A stretch of DNA of 6,318 bases from Candidatus Pacearchaeota archaeon ex4484_31 (GTDB taxonomy: Archaea > Nanobdellota > Nanobdellia > Pacearchaeales > UBA284), in contig NJDW01000023.1 of NCBI GenBank assembly GCA_002254805.1, forward strand, positions 1 to 6,318, in the 5' to 3' direction. A program made the translations under genes and the position numbers. The first letter of the stretch is position 1. Each line of letters opens with the position of its first letter. Below are positions 1 to 4,962 of the stretch, in pieces. The notes beneath the pieces are model-generated. The model made no database searches, was not told the DNA's origin, and saw nothing but the letters and a program-made list of their open reading frames with translations.

Positions 1-1
1 A

Positions 2-664
2 TACTATAACACTTTGACAGATGAACACGGAAATCAATTAATTCCATACAAAAAAATGAAAAAAAGAAATATTGCTCATATCGTTGATGTCATAGAAAGT
101 GACGAAGGATATTATCTTTCTGTTATAGAAAACTCTGGACTAAATAAAATAATAAAATTACATTGTGATGGAAAATCTTTAGATTTAGGTGAGGAAGTTC
201 TAGATTTTCGTATTAGACATTCTTATCCTTCAAGGACCTATTATCTTGAAGAAAGAAAAGGTTTTTTAACTACTGTTCATCGTGATTGTCTTACCTTATG
301 TGATTCTGCTTCAATAGATGTAATTAAAGGTAGCTTAATTAAATCAAAACAATATTGGTGGAGTGGATGGGACAAACTAGATATTGTTTCTCTTGATGAA
401 AAAAACCGGATAGTTGAAGTTATTGTAGATGGTAAAGGGCTCTGGCCTTCAACTGCTGAGTACATGAAAATAGACCTTACATTCCATAAGGTAATACAAA
501 GAAATCCTCTCGACATCACTACAACAAGTTTTAGAATTATAAAGGAAAGAGGTATTCATGAGTTACTCATTAAAGTAGCTGAGTTATACCAGCTTCATAA
601 AAAAGTAATAGACAAAGAAGTAAAAATAAGGGAAGTTTTAGATATGATAAAATTAGGTTTCTAA
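2..664 (+). CDS. Hypothetical protein, 5' end cut by window edge
   Basis: The reading frame is open to the left edge. Only the last 220 residues are visible, and the true start probably lies outside the window; an in-frame TTG at 14 is a possible but unsupported start. I do not recognise the family. The visible part has no signal peptide and no membrane segment. It looks like a mixed alpha/beta soluble protein. A Trp-rich patch (WWSGW, about residues 119-123 of the visible part) is followed by a beta-rich stretch, and the last 40 residues look like a charged Lys/Glu-rich helix. Codon and base use are AT-rich, like the hypothetical genes further right and unlike the ribosomal operon. The stop is about 25 nt before the BRE of the rpl7ae promoter, so the two are probably separate transcription units. 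That it is a real gene is fairly certain; its function is unknown. Confidence 0.75.
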   Translation, partial: YYNTLTDEHGNQLIPYKKMKKRNIAHIVDVIESDEGYYLSVIENSGLNKIIKLHCDGKSLDLGEEVLDFRIRHSYPSRTYYLEERKGFLTTVHRDCLTLCDSASIDVIKGSLIKSKQYWWSGWDKLDIVSLDEKNRIVEVIVDGKGLWPSTAEYMKIDLTFHKVIQRNPLDITTTSFRIIKERGIHELLIKVAELYQLHKKVIDKEVKIREVLDMIKLGF

Positions 665-689
665 AGTAGGATAAATTCTGTTAGGTGTA

Positions 690-703
690 GAAAGGTTTAA
701 AAA
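690..703 (+). promoter_or_regulatory. Archaeal BRE/TATA promoter of the rpl7ae operon
   Basis: GAAAGG (690-695, BRE-like) runs directly into TTTAAAAA (696-703, TATA-like). With the usual archaeal spacing of about 25 nt from the TATA centre, transcription would start near 725, leaving a leader of about 40 nt before the ATG at 768. The same bases form an inverted repeat (AAAGGTTT 691-698 and AAACCTTT 701-708) followed by T's, so part of the site might also help terminate the upstream gene. Confidence 0.65.
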
Positions 704-755
704 CCTTTTTTATTACTCTAAGAATAGAACCTATGACAAAGGCATAAGCTAATGA

Positions 756-763
756 AGGAGGTG
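756..763 (+). promoter_or_regulatory. Strong Shine-Dalgarno site of rpl7ae
   Basis: AGGAGGTG matches the 3' end of archaeal 16S rRNA over eight bases and ends 4 nt before the ATG at 768. It is by far the best SD in the window and fixes the rpl7ae start. It is also one strand of a possible hairpin with the first codons (see findings). Confidence 0.8.
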
Positions 764-767
764 GAAA

Positions 768-1094
768 ATGCCTTCTGCATATGAAGTTGTTGAAAAAGCA
801 AGAAAGAGCGGAAAGATTGTGAAAGGAACCAATGAAGTTACAAAAGCAGTTGAAAGAGGAGTGGCAAAACTTGTTGTGATCGCTGAAGATGTAGAGCCAA
901 AGGAAATAACACAGCATCTACCTTTACTTTGTGAGGAAAAGGGAATTCCTTATGTGACTGTTGATTCAAAGAAGAAGCTCGGTGCTTCAGCAGGGATAGC
1001 TGTTGCAGCTGCTTCAGTAGCCATCATTGATGCTGGAAATGCAGAAAAGGATTTGGATGAACTTTTGAAGGAAAAGGGAAAGGAAAAGAAATAG
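768..1094 (+). CDS. rpl7ae: Ribosomal protein L7Ae (kink-turn binding)
   Basis: L7Ae is a large-subunit ribosomal protein. In archaea it is also the core kink-turn binder of box C/D and H/ACA RNPs and of RNase P. The 108 residues carry the family signature GTNEVTKAVERG (20-31), with the Asn22, Glu23 and Lys26 that contact kink-turn G.A pairs in this family. Further family motifs are LVVIAEDVEP (35-44), HLPLLCEEKGIPY (50-62) and a C-terminal half ending in an Ala-rich helix and a Lys-rich tail. It is a little shorter than the usual 120 or so residues, because the N-terminus begins at the helix before the signature. The strong SD supports the ATG at 768. It is first gene of an operon with rps28e and rpl24e, a standard archaeal order. 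Archaeal L7Ae has been reported to bind its own mRNA leader, which makes the leader worth folding. The identification is secure. Confidence 0.97.
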   Translation: MPSAYEVVEKARKSGKIVKGTNEVTKAVERGVAKLVVIAEDVEPKEITQHLPLLCEEKGIPYVTVDSKKKLGASAGIAVAAASVAIIDAGNAEKDLDELLKEKGKEKK

Positions 1095-1130
1095 AAAGAA
1101 ATAAAAAGTGTTAGGAAGGAATAAAGTAAG

Positions 1131-1418
1131 ATGGGCTTCAGACCTGTTAAGGAAGTAAAGGCAGAAGCAATGAAGGGAATTGAAAAAGTTCTTGGTGAGG
1201 CTGTTCCAGCTGTTGTTGAGGAAATCGTTGGCAGGACAGGTTTTAGAGGTGAGCTAACACAGGTAAAGGTTAGGGTCTTGAAAGGGCCAGATAAAGGGAA
1301 GGTAATAAGAAGAAACGTAAAAGGGCCTGTACGCTTAAAAGACATTTTGATGTTGAGAGAAACAGCAATAGAAGCAAGAAAAATAAGAACAAAGGTGATG
1401 AAAGGCGCTTACATATAA
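1131..1418 (+). CDS. rps28e: Ribosomal protein S28e, with N-terminal extension
   Basis: This is a small-subunit protein with an OB-like beta barrel that sits near the mRNA exit region of the 30S subunit. The core runs from about Pro26 to Ile85 and shows the family's EIVGRTG (31-37), ELTQVKVRVL (41-50), DKGKVIRRNVKGPV (54-67) and the hallmark DILMLRET (71-78). At 95 residues it is longer than the usual 65-80. About 20-25 extra N-terminal residues form a Lys/Glu-rich helix, and the tail after the core is basic and ends in YI. The ATG at 1131 has an SD-like AGGAAGGA (1113-1120) 10 nt upstream. The in-frame ATG at 1170 has no clear SD, so the longer start is preferred. It lies 36 nt after rpl7ae and 16 nt before rpl24e and is surely co-transcribed. 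The family call is secure; the start is likely. Confidence 0.93.
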   Translation: MGFRPVKEVKAEAMKGIEKVLGEAVPAVVEEIVGRTGFRGELTQVKVRVLKGPDKGKVIRRNVKGPVRLKDILMLRETAIEARKIRTKVMKGAYI

Positions 1419-1434
1419 AAGGGCTTGATGTAAA

Positions 1435-1608
1435 ATGGCTAAGTGCTCTTTTTGTCAAAGGGAGATAGAACCTGGAAAGGGCATCATTTTTGTTACTGTA
1501 ACAGGCAAGATCTATAGGTTTTGTTCAAGAAAATGCAGAATAGCTTTTAAGCTCCGAAGAAGTAAAAAGCTTGGATGGGTAAGAAAAACGAAAAAGGGAA
1601 AAAAGTGA
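1435..1608 (+). CDS. rpl24e: Ribosomal protein L24e (zinc finger)
   Basis: This is a 57-residue large-subunit protein, read directly from the DNA because it is very short. It begins MAKCSFCQREIEPGKG and carries the zinc-binding pattern Cys4-x2-Cys7 ... Cys30-x3-Cys34. After this come FCSRKCRIAFKLRR (29-42), the LGWVRKTKKG segment (46-55) typical of archaeal L24e, and a basic tail for rRNA binding. The length matches compact archaeal members. It lies 16 nt after rps28e. No strong SD precedes the ATG at 1435, so translational coupling to the upstream gene is plausible. It closes the visible ribosomal operon; in many archaea ndk and infB follow, but here a non-coding stretch and an unrelated gene do. 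Confidence 0.96.
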   Translation: MAKCSFCQREIEPGKGIIFVTVTGKIYRFCSRKCRIAFKLRRSKKLGWVRKTKKGKK

Positions 1609-1640
1609 ATAGCACCTCTCATTCTGTGAAGCTGAAAATC

Positions 1641-1682
1641 TAAAGTAAGTTGATGGCTTTTTAAGACAAGTGTTTTACTTTA
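1641..1682 (+). terminator. Possible end of ribosomal operon: inverted repeat around a T-run
   Basis: TAAAGTAA (1641-1648) and TTACTTTA (1675-1682) are perfect reverse complements enclosing 26 nt that include a T5 run (1658-1662). Archaeal termination relies mainly on T-runs, so the operon may end here. The loop is long and the T-run short, so support is weak. Confidence 0.3.
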
Positions 1683-1697
1683 AAAGTAGTTAAAAAA

Positions 1698-1714
1698 CGA
1701 AAAATTTATAAATA
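1698..1714 (+). promoter_or_regulatory. Archaeal BRE/TATA promoter of the lipoprotein gene
   Basis: CGAAAAA (1698-1704) followed by TTTATAAATA (1705-1714) is a textbook archaeal BRE plus TATA box. The centre of TTTATAAA is about 25 nt before the ATG at 1734, exactly where transcription should start, and there is no SD. The mRNA is therefore predicted to be leaderless. Confidence 0.8.
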
Positions 1715-1733
1715 TGTGATTTACTCTAATTGA

Positions 1734-2147
1734 ATGAGAATTGGAAAAACCTTAATAAGCATTGTATTGACAGGAGCATTAGCTTTAAGTAATGTTGGTT
1801 GTAAAACAAAATCAAGTAAAAATGAACTTGCAACTAAGGCACAAATAAGAACTATTTCTGGAAAGATTGTTAATATAGATGAGGATGAATTTCCTATTTA
1901 CTGTGATATCGGAGGATCGAGTTTTCAATATGAATTGATCAGGATTAAAGATAAGGAAGGAAAAATTAAACAGCTTCTTAGTCCAATGCCAACTAGTTAC
2001 TGTGTTGGAGACGAGGTAACATTTAAGTATGTTGAAAGAAAATCAATCACATTTTCAGAATTAGTTGAAAAGTATGCGACTCATCCACGATTTACCGTGC
2101 CATTACAGAAAGGTAGTGTAAAAATGGATGGATTGTTGGTTTATTAG
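1734..2147 (+). CDS. Small predicted lipoprotein of unknown function
   Basis: This encodes 137 residues. The N-terminus reads as a lipoprotein-type signal: a charged start (MRIGK), a hydrophobic stretch at about 6-19, then NVGC with Cys23 as the likely lipidated residue. The -3 residue is Asn rather than the usual Leu/Val/Ile, so the lipobox is imperfect. The mature part starts with a Lys/Ser-rich linker (about 24-36). It then looks beta-rich, with GKIVNI (43-48), YELIRIKDKEGKI (66-78) and VGDEVTFKYV (91-100), reminiscent of a small OB-like barrel, though this is only an impression. Two further cysteines (57 and 90) could form a disulfide outside the cell. The ATG at 1734 is supported by the TATA box 25 nt upstream. 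Codon use is AT-rich. I do not recognise a family. A surface or periplasm-like location is inferred from the signal alone. Confidence 0.75.
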   Translation: MRIGKTLISIVLTGALALSNVGCKTKSSKNELATKAQIRTISGKIVNIDEDEFPIYCDIGGSSFQYELIRIKDKEGKIKQLLSPMPTSYCVGDEVTFKYVERKSITFSELVEKYATHPRFTVPLQKGSVKMDGLLVY

Positions 2148-2294
2148 ATGTTTTTTATAAAATTTTTGTTATTAGTTTGTTTTTTACTAACATCGCTGAT
2201 ATTGAAGTTGGATGTAAGCCAAATTTGGATAGAGCAATCTCTAATTATAGAACTTATATTTGCTGTTAGTTGTCCTGTAAGGAAGAAAACGTAA
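2148..2294 (+). CDS. Possible tiny membrane protein abutting the lipoprotein stop
   Basis: An ATG follows the lipoprotein stop codon directly (TAG then ATG, no gap) and opens a 48-codon frame. It reads MFFIKFLLLVCFLLTSLILK, then a short polar stretch, then a second hydrophobic segment (about 31-41), and ends PVRKKT. One clear and one possible transmembrane helix, plus the stop-start contact that would allow re-initiation, make it plausible. Against it, the DNA is T-rich, which favours chance hydrophobic frames, there is no SD, and T-runs at its start could terminate transcription. Treat it as a candidate only. Confidence 0.3.
   Translation: MFFIKFLLLVCFLLTSLILKLDVSQIWIEQSLIIELIFAVSCPVRKKT
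2151..2185 (+). terminator. T-run series after the lipoprotein gene
   Basis: T6 (2151-2156), T5 (2163-2167) and T6 (2180-2185) lie within 35 nt directly after the lipoprotein stop. Successive T-runs are what archaeal RNA polymerase uses to terminate. This competes with the tiny ORF at 2148-2294: efficient termination here would leave that ORF largely untranscribed. Confidence 0.45.
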
Positions 2295-2338
2295 AGAGCT
2301 AAGAAAGTGAGAAAGCGAAAAAATTTGATCATTACTAA

Positions 2339-2400
2339 GAGTGATAATATTATCATCAAAAGTGATGATAGGAAAATTGGAAAAGTTGGGGAGTGATAGA
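2339..2400. promoter_or_regulatory. Palindrome and AGTGAT-repeat cluster, possible operator
   Basis: TGATAATATTATCA (2342-2355) is a perfect 14-nt palindrome. It overlaps an 8-bp hairpin, TATCATCA (2351-2358) with TGATGATA (2363-2370), loop AAAG. AGTGAT occurs three times (2340, 2361, 2392), and GAGTGATA is repeated exactly at 2339 and 2391. The last copy touches the TATA box at 2401. The arrangement suits binding by a dimeric regulator acting on the gene at 2429, but no specific regulator can be named. Confidence 0.4.
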
Positions 2401-2408
2401 TTTTTAAA
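2393..2408 (+). promoter_or_regulatory. TATA promoter of the 2429 gene
   Basis: TTTTTAAA (2401-2408) is centred about 24 nt before the ATG at 2429, and there is no SD, so a leaderless transcript is predicted. The BRE position holds the last AGTGATAGA copy rather than a clear GAAA, so a repressor bound there would block TFB. Confidence 0.5.
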
Positions 2409-2428
2409 TTTTAAAGCCATTTTTACTA

Positions 2429-2917
2429 ATGGGCTCTTTTGATGCTTATGCAAAAAAATTGGATTCAATAGTTACCAAATTACCGACACATGTCAGGTAC
2501 TATGAGAAAGATCAAAGTCCTTTAATAGTATTTGCCGATTTTACCAAAGAGTTAAGAAATATTCTGAAATATCTAAAGGCTGAAATTATTATAGAGCAGG
2601 AGGTAGATGGGATTGTAAGAGTTGTATTTGACCCAACAAAGAGCCCATACTTTAGACTTGGCCATTTTAGAGTCGACTTTGATCGGCGGGAGGAAAGAAA
2701 AGATGTTGATAAAAAATTGGAAGCTATTATTGGAATTGGTTTTGATGTAGTAGTGGGTAGAGAGTATGAAGATGATGAGAAGCCAGATTTGATAACTGAA
2801 TTTGAGTATGTAACAGAAATTGGAGAGTGTTTATTTGCTACAGATGTAAACGTGTACAAGCCAGAAAACTGGAGAGATGCCTTAAATGATTTTTTTGATA
2901 TTTCAAAAGTTAGATGA
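2429..2917 (+). CDS. Hypothetical soluble acidic protein
   Basis: This encodes 162 residues with no signal peptide and no membrane segment, rich in Asp, Glu and Lys. I do not recognise a family. The first 50 residues contain helix-like segments around FDAYAKKLDSIVTKL (4-18) and FTKELRNILKYLKAE (38-52). A beta-rich middle follows, with GIVRVVFD (61-68) and FRLGHFRVDF (75-84), then a charged loop (RREERKD, 86-92), a short helix, and GFDVVVGREYEDDEKPD (104-120). The acidic tail ends in NDFFDISKVR. The single plausible start is the ATG at 2429, about 24 nt after a TATA box. It appears monocistronic: 135 nt or more separate it from the next gene, and a T7 run follows it. The palindrome cluster directly upstream suggests it is regulated. 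That it is a gene is likely; its function is unknown. Confidence 0.75.
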   Translation: MGSFDAYAKKLDSIVTKLPTHVRYYEKDQSPLIVFADFTKELRNILKYLKAEIIIEQEVDGIVRVVFDPTKSPYFRLGHFRVDFDRREERKDVDKKLEAIIGIGFDVVVGREYEDDEKPDLITEFEYVTEIGECLFATDVNVYKPENWRDALNDFFDISKVR

Positions 2918-2940
2918 GATTAGCTAACTAGTTGCAACTA
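2908..2940. repeat. Nested palindromes at the 3' end of the 2429 gene
   Basis: TTAGCTAA (2920-2927) and TAGTTGCAACTA (2929-2940) are perfect palindromes. AGTTAG (2908-2913, partly inside the coding end) pairs with CTAACT (2924-2929). They lie around and just after the TGA stop (2915-2917). They could form a 3' hairpin protecting the mRNA or be a protein site; neither is proven. Confidence 0.4.
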
Positions 2941-2960
2941 ACAACAATTTATCAGTTATG

Positions 2961-2967
2961 TTTTTTT
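2961..2967 (+). terminator. T7 run after the 2429 gene
   Basis: Seven consecutive T's lie 43 nt after the stop codon, preceded by the palindromes at 2908-2940. A T-run of this length is a typical archaeal termination signal. Confidence 0.5.
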
Positions 2968-3009
2968 ATGAATCATTAAGATAAAGCTTAGAGAAATGAA
3001 AAAGGAAAA

Positions 3010-3026
3010 AAGTAAAAGTTAAAAAA
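3010..3026 (+). promoter_or_regulatory. Weak TATA-like promoter of the glycosyltransferase unit
   Basis: In a purine-rich tract, GTTAAAAAA (3018-3026) is centred about 26 nt before the ATG at 3048, preceded by A-rich BRE-like bases. No SD is present, so a leaderless start fits. The TATA match is poorer than at 1705. The same bases pair with CTTTTTT (3033-3039) as a 7-bp inverted repeat. Confidence 0.4.
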
Positions 3027-3047
3027 GGTTGGCTTTTTTTAGTCTAG

Positions 3048-4313
3048 ATGTTAGGAACAACCTTGCTGGTTTATGCTATTGCATACTTTGGATTCTTTAT
3101 GGCATTTTTCTTCATTCTCAGCTATGAACCAAAACTAGTTGGGAAAGATCCAAAGCCAAAACGCTTTCCATATGTTTCTATCATAATCCCAGCTTACAAC
3201 GAAGAAAAAGTGATAGGAAAAACAATAAATTCTGTTCTAAAGCTTGACTATCCAAAAGATAAGTATGAAATAATAGTAGTAGATGATGGAAGTACAGATA
3301 AAACATTTAAAGTTGCAAAAAGGTTTACAAGGATAAAAAAGCCAAAGGTCAAGGTATTTAAAAAGCCTAACGGCGGAGTAGCATCAGCAAAAAACTATGG
3401 GATAAAAAAAGCTAAAGGAGAAATAATCGTAACCTTAGATGCTGATTCTTTTGCTTCAGAAAAAGCACTAAAAAAGATGGTTGGTTATTTTGATGACAAA
3501 AGGGTTATGGCTGTAACAGCTTCATTGAATGTTTATAACACAAAAAGTTTTTTGGAAAAACTTCAGTGGGCTGAGTACATGACAGGCATCTTTCTTAGAA
3601 AGGTATTTGCTAACGTTGATGCTGTACATGTGATTCCAGGTCCTTTCTCAGCATTCAGAAAAGAGTTTTTTGAAAGGTATGGTGGTTTTGATGAAAATAA
3701 CGTTACAGAAGACACTGAAATAGCTATGAGAATCCAGTCAAAGGGTTATAAAATAGAAAATAGTATAACTGCTTCTATTTACACTGTAGTACCAAACAGG
3801 TTTGTTGATTTACTTAAGCAAAGAATCAGATGGTACTATGGATTTGTAAAAAATTCTTTGAAGTACAAAAGGCTCTTAAGTCCTAGAAAATATGGCGATT
3901 TAGGCTTGCTTATACTGCCAAGTGCTTTTCTTTCTGTTCTCTTTGCAATAGTTTCCTCTTTGATATTTTTTCGCTCGCTTTTCCAAGGAATTGCTGCTAG
4001 CATAAAAAGATTTCAAACAGTTGGTTATGCAGCTCTAAACCAAATTTTCAAGATAAAGCTTGAATACATAAAAGAAGGCTTATTCCAGTACTTAACAAAT
4101 CCTTTGATCTTTTTTATCATAATCGGAGTTTTTTTCTGTTTGCTATGGATCATAAGAGCAAAGCAAGGAGCAGAAGAAAAAAGAAGCATGAAAAGTGCTT
4201 TCCTTTATTTCTTCCTTACCTACGGCTTTTTCTATGCTTTTTGGTGGATCACAATGTTTATATACAAGTTTGTTTTAAGAAAGAAAATTAAATGGGGACC
4301 AAGGTACTATTAA
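3048..4313 (+). CDS. Membrane glycosyltransferase family 2 (PgaC/IcaA- or synthase-like)
   Basis: A 421-residue integral membrane GT-A enzyme. It transfers sugar from a nucleotide-sugar at the cytoplasmic face, probably building a surface polysaccharide or glycolipid. One helix (about 5-25) precedes the catalytic domain. Family motifs are VSIIIPAYNEE (43-53), VVDDGSTD (77-84, nucleotide binding), DAD (131-133, the DxD metal site), TED (220-222, catalytic acidic pair) and QRIRW (258-262, the QxxRW of processive synthases). After it come about three or four further helices (around 284-308, 352-369, 384-408). All key residues are present and the length is normal for the PgaC/IcaA/hyaluronan synthase group. 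Product and substrate cannot be told from sequence. It is followed 1 nt later by a thioredoxin-like membrane protein, implying joint expression. The start at 3048 fits the TATA position. Family secure; activity class likely; substrate unknown. Confidence 0.93.
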   Translation: MLGTTLLVYAIAYFGFFMAFFFILSYEPKLVGKDPKPKRFPYVSIIIPAYNEEKVIGKTINSVLKLDYPKDKYEIIVVDDGSTDKTFKVAKRFTRIKKPKVKVFKKPNGGVASAKNYGIKKAKGEIIVTLDADSFASEKALKKMVGYFDDKRVMAVTASLNVYNTKSFLEKLQWAEYMTGIFLRKVFANVDAVHVIPGPFSAFRKEFFERYGGFDENNVTEDTEIAMRIQSKGYKIENSITASIYTVVPNRFVDLLKQRIRWYYGFVKNSLKYKRLLSPRKYGDLGLLILPSAFLSVLFAIVSSLIFFRSLFQGIAASIKRFQTVGYAALNQIFKIKLEYIKEGLFQYLTNPLIFFIIIGVFFCLLWIIRAKQGAEEKRSMKSAFLYFFLTYGFFYAFWWITMFIYKFVLRKKIKWGPRYY

Positions 4314-4314
4314 A

Positions 4315-4962
4315 ATGAAAAGAAAGATTGTGAAAGAAAAATACATTGCTGTTTTTGCCCTAGCCACATTACTCTTTATTGTTGGTATACTTGTTGGTCA
4401 CTGGATTAGTGAATGGAAAATAAAAAAGACCTTGGAGGTTGAAAAAAAGCTAAGGTTTGACCTTCTTTCTCTTGAACTTGAAACAGAAATGTTAGAAAAT
4501 TATCCATGCACTATCGAAGCTATGATGCTTGAGGAAGAGCTTGGAAACATTGCAAGGAAAGTTTCCTTTTTGGAAGAACAGTTAGGTAAAAGAAACCCAA
4601 AAGTGTTAGAACTAAAAAAATATTATTCTCTTCTTGAAATAAGACACTACCTCTTGATGAAAGAAAGGAAGGAAAGGTGTAATGAAAATTACACATTGAT
4701 TTTGTTCTTTTATTCAAATCTTCCAGAAAACATAGAGGTAAGTGAAAAACAAGGTTATGTGCTGGATTACCTAAGAGATAAGTACACGACAAAAAAGGTA
4801 AAGATCTATTCTCTAGATTATGACCTTGACTTAGGGATAATAAAAGAGCTTATCAGGATTCATAACATAAGTGAAGTTCCTAGCTTGGTAATCGATGGAA
4901 ATCTTTATGTTGGTTTCCAAAGTAAGGAGAAGCTAGAAAGAATTCTTAAGGGGAATAAGTGA
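4315..4962 (+). CDS. Membrane-anchored coiled-coil protein with CxxC-less thioredoxin-like domain
   Basis: This encodes 215 residues. A basic N-terminus (MKRKIVKEK) precedes one membrane helix (about 10-29). A charged, heptad-like helical region follows (about 33-120), with Cys65 and Cys122. The C-terminal 90 residues look like a thioredoxin fold: a beta strand YTLILFFYS (126-134), a helix, a second strand KVKIYSLDYD (161-170), a helix, the cis-proline-type turn EVPSLVIDG (187-195), a short strand LYVGF and a closing helix. At the place of the CxxC motif the residues are SNLP (134-137), so disulfide chemistry of the usual kind is unlikely. The orientation is probably outside the cell, but this is inferred. 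It starts 1 nt after the glycosyltransferase stop, so it is probably translationally coupled. Its 3' end overlaps the opposing gene by 17 nt. A role as accessory or scaffold for the glycosyltransferase is inference only. Confidence 0.8.
   Translation: MKRKIVKEKYIAVFALATLLFIVGILVGHWISEWKIKKTLEVEKKLRFDLLSLELETEMLENYPCTIEAMMLEEELGNIARKVSFLEEQLGKRNPKVLELKKYYSLLEIRHYLLMKERKERCNENYTLILFFYSNLPENIEVSEKQGYVLDYLRDKYTTKKVKIYSLDYDLDLGIIKELIRIHNISEVPSLVIDGNLYVGFQSKEKLERILKGNK

Noticed and set aside
950..1458. Long minus-strand frames opposite rpl7ae and rps28e
   Set aside because: They are mirror frames of the ribosomal genes, with low-complexity Phe/Ser/Leu-rich products and no family signal.
2144..2359. 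Minus-strand 71-codon frame with a hydrophobic N-terminus, starting within the palindrome cluster
   Set aside because: The DNA is AT/T-rich and gives hydrophobic frames on both strands. There is no promoter or SD, and the frame starts inside the hairpin bases. The plus-strand tiny ORF is no better proven but at least abuts a gene stop.
2362..2368. GTGATGA as box C of a C/D guide RNA
   Set aside because: No CTGA box D occurs within the next 150 nt or so, so no C/D RNA can be built; the bases belong to the hairpin stem.
2512..2859. 115-codon minus-strand frame opposite the 2429 gene
   Set aside because: Ser/Thr-rich product without recognisable motifs; the plus frame has a promoter at the right distance and more protein-like composition.
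3021..3039. AAAAAAG/CTTTTTT hairpin with T-run as a terminator
   Set aside because: It overlaps the likely promoter and sits only 9 nt before the ATG at 3048; the T7 run at 2961 is a better end for the preceding gene. Such A/T inverted repeats are common by chance here.
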